Source: CAMBDS01 sp964355675 (GTDB lineage: Bacteria; Electryoneota; AABM5-125-24; Hatepunaeales; Hatepunaeaceae). From it: DNA of 23,400 bases. Below, one piece after another: positions 7,487-13,816 of the stretch (position 1 is the stretch's first letter; each line of letters opens with the position of its first letter). The DNA lies in assembly GCA_964355675.1 (NCBI GenBank), contig CAYHEC010000042.1:1-23400 (forward strand), read 5' to 3'. Position numbers and translations under genes: made by a program. The notes under the pieces were generated by a model that was not told the origin of the DNA, searched no databases, and saw only the letters and a list, made by a program, of their open reading frames with translations.

Positions 7487-7858
7487 TAGAAAATAAGGCG
7501 GATTATTTGTGGTTGACGAAGTGCCTTGACTTGGCTTAAGACTCATGGAGGGCGGACTTTTAGTCCGCACTAATTTCGTAGGATGAGCGTCCCGCTTGTC
7601 AAGAGCGGACTAAAAGAGTTCGTTGATTTATTCGTTCGAGTAGAGATTTGATCCTCTTGGAGGGGGGGCTTCAGCCCCCCCTAAAGGACGATCAAGCACA
7701 AACAAGGGCGGGCTGAAGCCCCCCCTCCAAGAAAATCTGGTCCGAATTGGCGTCTCAAGCGAATATTTCAGCGAACTCTAAAAGTCCGCCCTCCAAGAGA
7801 TTGCTCAATATCAAGATAAATAGTTAACTACCATTTGTCGCTGTGCTAAAGGAATCTT
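7487..7858. repeat. flgK-flgL gap packed with palindromes
   Basis: 7552-7568 is GCGGACT-TTT-AGTCCGC. 7587-7610 is an imperfect GTCCCGCT hairpin. 7661-7682 is a perfect 10-bp stem (AGGGGGGGCT-TC-AGCCCCCCCT). 7705-7726 is its inverted relative with one mismatch in the stem. 7771-7789 is a degraded GCGGACT copy. CTTGGAGGG (left side) or CCCTCCAAGA (right side) flanks several of them although the stems differ. No U-tract follows any of them, so they do not look like intrinsic terminators. No coding region is supported here. Confidence 0.85.
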
Positions 7859-8767
7859 ATGATCCGGGTTACTCACAACAGTCTTGTCAATCAGTCAATC
7901 GACGCCGTCCTCGACCGGTTTCGCAAACTCTCCGAAGCTCAGCGGGAAGTCTCCACCGGTAAGGCAATCGACCGGGTATCGCAAGATCCCCGGCGCGGTG
8001 GCGAGATTCTCGGACTGACCAGCATTGTCAGCCGTGGCGAACAATATCTCCGCAACGCGCAATCAGCCAAACACGAATTACAGACCGACGAGGCTGTGGT
8101 TGGGCAAGTTAACGACCTGCTGACTCGCGTTCGATCACTTTCTCTGCGAGTTTCCAACGAATCGCTTAGTGAGAGTGACAGAATGGCTATCGCCGGGCAG
8201 GTCGATCAGGAGCTGAACGAACTGTTGCGCATTGCTAATCAAAAAACAGGACGTCGTTTCGTTTTCGGTGGCAGTGAAACTCCGTACATCACCGATCAGG
8301 ATGAGTCGGGAAAAACAATTTCAATCGAAGCGTCCCTCGCCACCACGAGGGAGCCTAACGAAACGATTCTGGGAGATGGTGAGCGGATGAAGGCAGGAAT
8401 TGCCGCTAATGAAATCTTCAATTTCGGCGATAACCAGAACCTGTTCGATATGGTCATGTCGCTCAGGAATTCCATCACAGAGGGTGATCGGGAGGGAACA
8501 ACACAAGCCGTCGGAAGCCTTGACGACGCACTCGATAATCTCGAAGCCGCAACAGCTCTGATTGGAACGAGGATTTCCGCCGTTCAAAATACGACCAGCC
8601 GACTGGAAGCCGCTCAACTTGAGTCAACCAAAAGTCTATCCGAGCTTGCCGACGCTGATATAGTCGATTCGATCAGCCGATACAATCAGGAAGAAGCCTA
8701 CTATCAGATGTCTCTGCAAGTATCCGCACGGATCATGCAGAAAAGCCTGCTGAACTTCATCCTCTAA
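7859..8767 (+). CDS. flgL: flagellar hook-associated protein FlgL (HAP3)
   Basis: This 302-residue protein is the second junction protein between hook and filament, of the flagellin/FlgL superfamily. The N-terminus (MIRVTHNSLVNQSIDAVLDRF, QREVSTGKAIDRVSQDPRRGGEI) and the C-terminal helix (LADADIVDSISRYNQEEAYYQMSLQVSARIMQKSLLNFIL) are typical. GRRFVFGGSETPY is the FlgL segment in the middle. The ATG has AAAGGA just upstream. A glycosyltransferase gene begins 10 bp after its stop, which ties the sugar-transfer island to the filament operon. Confidence 0.95.
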   Translation: MIRVTHNSLVNQSIDAVLDRFRKLSEAQREVSTGKAIDRVSQDPRRGGEILGLTSIVSRGEQYLRNAQSAKHELQTDEAVVGQVNDLLTRVRSLSLRVSNESLSESDRMAIAGQVDQELNELLRIANQKTGRRFVFGGSETPYITDQDESGKTISIEASLATTREPNETILGDGERMKAGIAANEIFNFGDNQNLFDMVMSLRNSITEGDREGTTQAVGSLDDALDNLEAATALIGTRISAVQNTTSRLEAAQLESTKSLSELADADIVDSISRYNQEEAYYQMSLQVSARIMQKSLLNFIL

Positions 8768-8777
8768 AATTCCTCTT

Positions 8778-9944
8778 ATGGCCAAAGATACGATAACCCT
8801 CGTTCAATTGGCGCGTCTGGGCGACCTTGCTCAAACATGGTTATTGATTTCACGGTTGCAACGAAGTGGCCGCAGGGTTCGACTTTTAGTGGAAGAACAT
8901 CTGAGTTCATTAGCCGAACTAATGGTAGGCGCTCAAAACACGGTGGGGGTAAACACCTTCCAGCTAAGGCGGCTGGCAGGTGAGAAAGCGTTCTATCAGG
9001 CGATCAGTCAAACGTTGGATCGTCTCAGCGAAACCACTGTCGAATATGTAATTAATCTCAATTTTCATCCAGCAACCGCCGCGCTTGCCGAGGCAGTCCC
9101 AGCTTCCAAACACGGTGGCGCGCTGTGGCGGGACGTCGCTAAGGGGATCCCTTCAGATGAGGTTTTCAGAGAATTATTTCTTCACTCATTCGGCAAGGGC
9201 AGGCTTACGGGAAGGCACCTCAGCGAAATATGGGGAGGGTACTGCGAGCCGATAAACGGCAGGGCTGATTTCAATCTGTCTTTCGTTTCGTTGCCCGATT
9301 CGGCAAAAAAATCAGCTGAAGAGTTATTATTCAGCAGGGCTGACATCTGTCCGCCCTACCACTCTGTCAATCGACCGGTCGCCATTATCGTCGGAGCGGG
9401 GCTTGACGTCCGAGCTTACGGGGTTGACCTTTGGCTGAAATTGATCGATGCATTGACCGTCGAAGCGCCAATAATTTTAGTCGGCTCGAAAAAGGATTAT
9501 CCCCTCGGCGAAGAAATTGTCGTTGGGAGCCGGCGTCTGGCGAACAAAGTTTTCAACTTATGTGGGGCAACAGATCCGGGTGGGCTTGCCGGGTTACTTT
9601 CCTATTGCCGCCTTGTCATCGGAACAGACACCGGTCCGTTGCATGTCGCGGCGATGGTAGGGACAAAATGCCTCGGGTTGTATTATGGATCGATGTATTA
9701 CCGTCAGACCGGTCCCTATTGCCTGGGATCTTTTGTCATTGCTCCCGATCAAGGTGACTATCCATGCTCGGAAGAAGAAATGGATCGCGGGGGCGCATTG
9801 CACTTCATCCCAGCACCGCCGCAGTTCGTGGCTGAAGTTGCTTCGGCGATTCTATCCGGAGGAAGATTTGGCGAACTGAACGGCTGGCAGGTGTTGAAAT
9901 CGTCTCCCGGCAGGAAGGGTTTGAATTGGAAGCGTTTGCTGTAA
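8778..9944 (+). CDS. GT9-type glycosyltransferase (heptosyltransferase-like), paralogue 1
   Basis: This 388-residue, GT-B-fold protein is related to ADP-heptose:LPS heptosyltransferases. The N-terminal domain starts ITLVQLARLGDLAQTWLLISRL (the G-D-x-x-x-T/S-P-like first loop). The C-terminal domain has the family signature GTDTGPLHVAAMVGT at ~282-296, then LYYGSMYYRQTGPY. Its place directly after flgL suggests transfer of a sugar to flagellin or a filament glycan and not to LPS core. The acceptor and donor cannot be read from sequence. A palindrome at 9336-9357 is translated as RADICPP in the linker just before the second domain (NRPVAIIVGAG). Confidence 0.85.
   Translation: MAKDTITLVQLARLGDLAQTWLLISRLQRSGRRVRLLVEEHLSSLAELMVGAQNTVGVNTFQLRRLAGEKAFYQAISQTLDRLSETTVEYVINLNFHPATAALAEAVPASKHGGALWRDVAKGIPSDEVFRELFLHSFGKGRLTGRHLSEIWGGYCEPINGRADFNLSFVSLPDSAKKSAEELLFSRADICPPYHSVNRPVAIIVGAGLDVRAYGVDLWLKLIDALTVEAPIILVGSKKDYPLGEEIVVGSRRLANKVFNLCGATDPGGLAGLLSYCRLVIGTDTGPLHVAAMVGTKCLGLYYGSMYYRQTGPYCLGSFVIAPDQGDYPCSEEEMDRGGALHFIPAPPQFVAEVASAILSGGRFGELNGWQVLKSSPGRKGLNWKRLL
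9336..9357. repeat. in-frame palindrome in the GT9 paralogue 1 linker
   Basis: AGGGC-T-GACA-TC-TGTC-C-GCCCT is a 10-position stem with one mismatch and a 2-nt centre. It is translated in frame as part of SRADICPPY. The sorting-domain gene carries a related perfect palindrome (23055-23082) read in the same phase as GEADSCPPH. It lies in the linker between the two GT-B domains. Confidence 0.65.
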
Positions 9945-9960
9945 TTAGGACAAACCAGAT

Positions 9961-10103
9961 TGTCCGAGAATACCAAAAGCCAAAAAAGCGCTCTCATACC
10001 GGCGAAAGCCGGTATCCAGTAATTTCTTAAATTTCATTGGGATACGTGGATCCCGACTTTCGTCGGGATGAGAGTACTTAAATTTTATTTGCATTCTCGG
10101 ACA
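9961..10103. repeat. REPIN-like element with terminal inverted repeats
   Basis: Outer arms TGTCCGAGAAT (9961-9971) and ATTCTCGGACA (10093-10103) are exact inverted repeats. Inside are two REP-type hairpins in opposite orientation: ATACCGGC-GAAA-GCCGGTAT (9996-10015) and ATCCCGAC-TTTC-GTCGGGAT (10050-10069), each joined to CTCTCAT or ATGAGAG. The reverse complement of the second aligns with the first as CTCTCATnCCGnCGAAAG. This is the arrangement of a non-autonomous REP doublet. No transposase is in the window. Confidence 0.85.
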
Positions 10104-10156
10104 GACTGAAACAGCTTGCGCAAGGGGGGCGAAATTATTGCCGCCGACCGTAATGA

Positions 10157-10248
10157 TGAGTCTGTTAAAAAAAGTCTGAAAATGAACTGAATTGTTCAGG
10201 CGGACGAGGGCGTCCGCCTGAACTCCACAGACTTTATCAACGGACTCA
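10157..10248. repeat. MITE-like 92-bp element with a palindromic core
   Basis: The left arm, 10157-10178, starts TGAGTCTGTT, has an A-tract and ends GTCTG. The right arm, 10228-10248, reads TGAGTCCGTT...GTCTG on the other strand. The core, 10194-10223, is a 12-bp stem (GTTCAGGCGGAC) around GAGGGC. ATGA lies immediately outside both ends (10153-10156 and 10249-10252) and could be a target-site duplication. A related arm sequence bounds the element at 18273-18424. 10104-10156 holds nothing recognised. Confidence 0.7.
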
Positions 10249-10275
10249 ATGAACCGTTTAGGAAAGTAAAAGGAT

Positions 10276-12123
10276 ATGGAAAACGACGTCCATCGGGACA
10301 ATCTGAGCTGGTTACGGGCGACTAATCCCGACCTTTTCAGCGGGGCGGATTACAATCCACCCTACAGCAAGGATTCTGAAACGGTGATTGTTTCAGCGTC
10401 CCGAAAAGGCGTGCCTACTCTGTCTGTTGCAGATAACCAGCTTCATAGCACTTACGACCCCGTTTCTGAAGCAGACCGCATGGCAGAAAAGGCGCTGGAA
10501 GCTGTTCCGGTCGGTAATGCGATTATCCTGTTGGGGTTGGGATTGGGCTATCTGGCGGAAGCGTTGCGTAATAAGCGCGATTCCTCGCTTGCTATTGTAG
10601 AAGCCGATACTGAGATTTTTCAAGCGGCGGTTCAGCACGGAAGACTTTCCTTATTAAAGGATAGTCGTCTCATCGTTGGGTCGCATTGCTCAGCACCCCT
10701 GCTTGAGTCTCTCCGCAAATTCGCTGATCAGGCTGGAGGCTGGTCGAAAGTCTCATTTATTTCTCATCCTCCATCCGTCAAACGGTTTCCAAATTTTTAC
10801 GCCGAACTCGAGGCTGTGGCAAAGGCACAAAGCACTTTGCAGACCGGCTCGCTGGGAATCCTCGTAGTGACCCCTATGTATGGTGGTTCGCTTCCCATCG
10901 CAAGGTATTGCGCGAGCGCTTTCAAACGGCTTGGGCATCGTGTCGAAGTACTTGATAATTCTATCTACAACGATGCCCGACGACAGATTGAGACCGTCTC
11001 CCGTGACCGACGCCACCGCGGGACATTAGGCGAACTGTTGGCTACTCTGATGAGCGAGACGATCACCGCCAAGGCGCTCGACTCCGCCGTCGATCTTGTC
11101 TGGCTGGTCGCTCAATCTCCGATGAGCGCTCAGGTTGCCGGAACACTGAAGAAACATAAGATTCCGACTGCCTATTGGTTCGTCGAAGAGTGGCAGTACC
11201 GCGAATACTGGAAAGATTGCGCTACCAGATTTGATTATTTCTTCACAATTCAAGATGTTGGCTTTCACAACGCGCTCTCCCGCATCGGGGTTTCCCATGC
11301 GAAAAAGCTCGATCTTGCCGCTGACCCTGAAGTTCATCGGCATTTGGAGCTGACAACCGGGGAACTTGCCGAATTTGGAAGCGATATTTCTCATGTCGGA
11401 GCTGGTTTCAGGAACCGCCGACAGGTCTTCTCCGGGTTGACAGGCTACGATTTCAAGCTATGGGGCAACGATTGGGACGATCCAGGACTGCTTCGCAGAC
11501 ATTTGCAACGCGATGGGGCACGAGTTTCCACTGATGATATGGTGAAGATATTTAACGCGTCAAAAATCAATTTGAACCTCCACTCATCGCAATTTCACGA
11601 TGGCGTTAATCCCGACGGAGATTACCTGAACCCGCGCACCTTTGAAATAGCCGCGTCGGGAGGCTTCCAGCTAACCGATCGACGCACTGATCTATCCGGG
11701 CTGTTCAAGCCCGAAGAAGAAATTGCCGTCTTCGATAATGCTCGCGACTTGGCTCCGATGATTGAGTACTATCTTCAGCGCCCGGAAGAGCGCCAAAGGA
11801 TTGCCGGCGCAGGTTATCGCCGCGTGCTTGCCGACCATACCTACGACCTGCGAATGAGCGAAGCGCTGAACTATATTTATGCCTTCGAACCCAAACGTGC
11901 GTCAACCCAACACCCAAATCATATCGAAAACCTGATGCGCGACGCTGAAGGTGACGAAGATCTGCTTTCCTTACTAAGACAGTTGAAAGATGAAGGCGTC
12001 GTCACTCTCGATCAAATCGTCGGGCGCATTCAAAAAAGAGATGGTGATCTGACCAGAGCAGAATCGATCTTTTTGTTGATGTTCGAGTTTCGCCGTTGGA
12101 TGGCGGAAAAGGATATTGCGTGA
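10276..12123 (+). CDS. CgeB-like glycosyltransferase with an extra N-terminal Rossmann-like domain
   Basis: This 615-residue protein has a nucleotide-binding-like segment in the first ~190 residues (AIILLGLGLGYLAEAL, Gly loop at ~87-92), which resembles the region seen in flagellin-modifying Maf-type proteins. From ~193 (LGILVVTPMYGGSLPIARYCASAF) it reads as a CgeB/DUF3880-type GT-B N-domain, and the C-domain has NPRTFEIAASGGFQLTD (~452-468), LFKPEEEIAVF and a Y-RV-A-HTYDLRM tail typical of the Glyco_trans_1_2 family. The ATG has AAAGGA upstream. It is probably a flagellin or surface glycosyltransferase. The donor is unknown. Confidence 0.78.
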   Translation: MENDVHRDNLSWLRATNPDLFSGADYNPPYSKDSETVIVSASRKGVPTLSVADNQLHSTYDPVSEADRMAEKALEAVPVGNAIILLGLGLGYLAEALRNKRDSSLAIVEADTEIFQAAVQHGRLSLLKDSRLIVGSHCSAPLLESLRKFADQAGGWSKVSFISHPPSVKRFPNFYAELEAVAKAQSTLQTGSLGILVVTPMYGGSLPIARYCASAFKRLGHRVEVLDNSIYNDARRQIETVSRDRRHRGTLGELLATLMSETITAKALDSAVDLVWLVAQSPMSAQVAGTLKKHKIPTAYWFVEEWQYREYWKDCATRFDYFFTIQDVGFHNALSRIGVSHAKKLDLAADPEVHRHLELTTGELAEFGSDISHVGAGFRNRRQVFSGLTGYDFKLWGNDWDDPGLLRRHLQRDGARVSTDDMVKIFNASKINLNLHSSQFHDGVNPDGDYLNPRTFEIAASGGFQLTDRRTDLSGLFKPEEEIAVFDNARDLAPMIEYYLQRPEERQRIAGAGYRRVLADHTYDLRMSEALNYIYAFEPKRASTQHPNHIENLMRDAEGDEDLLSLLRQLKDEGVVTLDQIVGRIQKRDGDLTRAESIFLLMFEFRRWMAEKDIA

Positions 12124-12139
12124 TGGTAGTGATCCTATA

Positions 12140-13816
12140 ATGTCGCGCCACCTCATTATTCAGTTGGCGCGCTTTGGCGATCTGATGCAGACTGCGCCGC
12201 TTGTTTCTGCGGCTTGCGAAGCAATGCATCTAAGCCTGACCAATAAAACGAATATCAGTGTCGCAGGGTGTCCCCACCCTGCGAAAAGTGAAATATCGAC
12301 TACGCCGCAGGGTGTGGACACCCTGCGGCAGGATAGCTGTGCGACCGGACAGGCTTCGCCTCCCGTAGATCTGCATCTGCTGGTCGATTCCTCTTTGGGA
12401 ACTGCGGCACGGCTTATCGACGGCGTAACGCAAGTTCACACATTCGACAGAGTCGCGTTCGCGAAAGAACTCTCACATAACGATATCAGCCATGCCTTCC
12501 AAAGAGTATCGGCGCTTGCTGATGAATTGGAAAAATGCGAATTCGACAAAGTCTCAAACATTACTCACACACCCGAAAGCGCTTATCTGACAAACCTTGC
12601 GAGCGTAAAACTGAGTGGGGGAATGGTCGGTGGACCCGAAGGAGCTTATTCGAAAGGTAATTGGAGCCGTCTCTTTCGCGCCACACTCACAAGGCGGAAT
12701 TTGGGATCGTTCCATTTGGTGGACCTGCATCTGAAACTCGCTGAATTGGGCTTTCCAAACCTCACGACGAGTTGGCTTAAACAGACAACCCGTATGCCGC
12801 TTGGTCTGAACGAAAACACTCCCCTCTTAACGATCCAGCTTGGAACCAACAGCCCGCTTCGGACTTGGCCAATCCAAAAATTCGCCGCGACGGCGAAGCT
12901 GATCACTGAAGCGCTTCCCAATCTGACAATCGCACTGGTTGGGAGTGCCGGCGAAAAAGCTCTCGCGGCGGATTTCGAGCAAGCCTTTCCCATGAAGGTC
13001 ATTAATCTGGCAGGCTTGACCGATCTTGAAGAGCTTGCTGGGGTGATTTCACAAAGTTCCGTCGTCTTGAGCGGTGACACCGGCACAATCCATCTCGCCG
13101 CCGCTTTGAACGTGCCGACAGTGGGCATTTATCTCGGCATGGCTCGTGCTGATGACACGGCTCCTTATAGAGCTGGGTCGGTCATATTCGAATCCCGCCG
13201 TGAGTGTTACCCCTGCCCGGAAAATCATCGCTGTGGGCATGTTTCCTGCCACGACGATATTTCCCCTTCTGCGGTGGCGGGAGCCTTATTCCAAAGGATT
13301 TCAGGCGAAAAAGTCGTCCCAGAGCAAAGCAAGACCTACCGGAGCCGAGTCGTTGAATTTGATAGAGATAACTGCCTTAATCTGCCTGATGATCCTAATA
13401 TGGAATCGCAGAATCGACGACAATTCCTGCGAAAGTTCTGGTTGGAGGAATTCACTCTCGCACGACTCAGTTCCGTTCCGTCGTTAAATTCAACGACACG
13501 AGAACTTGTGGATATTACCGGGGCCGCCATATCAGCTTCACGTCGATTTGAATTAGCCTTGATAAATGGGAGTCAAATTACCCGGGCAAGGGAAATACTT
13601 AAGCGAAATCTCATTGATCTTGAAAAAGTTGCAAAACGAAACGACGAATCAGGCCTGCTTGCCCATTTGTTCCAACTCGAACTTGAAAATCTACCCTCTG
13701 ATCCTCGCTTGATTGCCGGTCGCATCAAGACGTCCCTCGACACCCTTCATCGCCGAGCGATACAGTTCCCGGTTCCTTCCGCCAAAATGTCACAGCCAAT
13801 GCGAGTCGCCAGCTGA
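12140..13816 (+). CDS. GT9-type glycosyltransferase, paralogue 2, with C-terminal helical extension
   Basis: The protein has about 558 residues. I prefer ATG 12140 (MSRHLIIQLARFGDLMQTAPL) over the upstream TTG 12116, because the family N-terminus begins there. The signature SGDTGTIHLAAALNVP is at ~311-326, followed by ECYPCPENHRCGHVSC, a Cys cluster common in heptosyltransferase relatives. After ~390 a helical extension (~165 residues) is shared with paralogue 3. Residues ~42-64 are encoded by two back-to-back palindromes (12262-12329) and have no counterpart in paralogues 1 and 3. The stop overlaps the next start by one base. Confidence 0.83.
   Translation: MSRHLIIQLARFGDLMQTAPLVSAACEAMHLSLTNKTNISVAGCPHPAKSEISTTPQGVDTLRQDSCATGQASPPVDLHLLVDSSLGTAARLIDGVTQVHTFDRVAFAKELSHNDISHAFQRVSALADELEKCEFDKVSNITHTPESAYLTNLASVKLSGGMVGGPEGAYSKGNWSRLFRATLTRRNLGSFHLVDLHLKLAELGFPNLTTSWLKQTTRMPLGLNENTPLLTIQLGTNSPLRTWPIQKFAATAKLITEALPNLTIALVGSAGEKALAADFEQAFPMKVINLAGLTDLEELAGVISQSSVVLSGDTGTIHLAAALNVPTVGIYLGMARADDTAPYRAGSVIFESRRECYPCPENHRCGHVSCHDDISPSAVAGALFQRISGEKVVPEQSKTYRSRVVEFDRDNCLNLPDDPNMESQNRRQFLRKFWLEEFTLARLSSVPSLNSTTRELVDITGAAISASRRFELALINGSQITRAREILKRNLIDLEKVAKRNDESGLLAHLFQLELENLPSDPRLIAGRIKTSLDTLHRRAIQFPVPSAKMSQPMRVAS
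12262..12329. repeat. two GCAGGGTG palindromes translated inside GT9 paralogue 2
   Basis: 12262-12283 is CGCAGGGTG-TCCC-CACCCTGCG. 12304-12329 is a 12-bp stem GCCGCAGGGTGT around GG. The same stem family stands free between genes at 264-283 and 22580-22605. The insertion is in frame. The two units are read in different frames (AGCPHPA and PQGVDTLRQ), so no single peptide is conserved in this family. They fall between the first helix and the strand DLHLLVDSSL. Confidence 0.9.

Noticed and set aside
7510..7525. TGGTTGACGAAGTGCC before flgL as a second sigma-54 promoter
   Set aside because: The GG-N10-GC spacing fits, but the -24 element lacks the C after GG and the -12 is GTGC, and it lies over 330 bp upstream of flgL behind several hairpins. 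Too weak to annotate.
7587..7610. Insertion sequence remnant in the flgK-flgL gap
   Set aside because: No transposase-like reading frame, terminal repeat or target duplication was found, only palindromes.
7661..7726. The two GC-rich hairpins after flgK as intrinsic terminators
   Set aside because: Neither is followed by a U-tract on either strand within the expected distance. They are better explained as an inverted palindrome pair.
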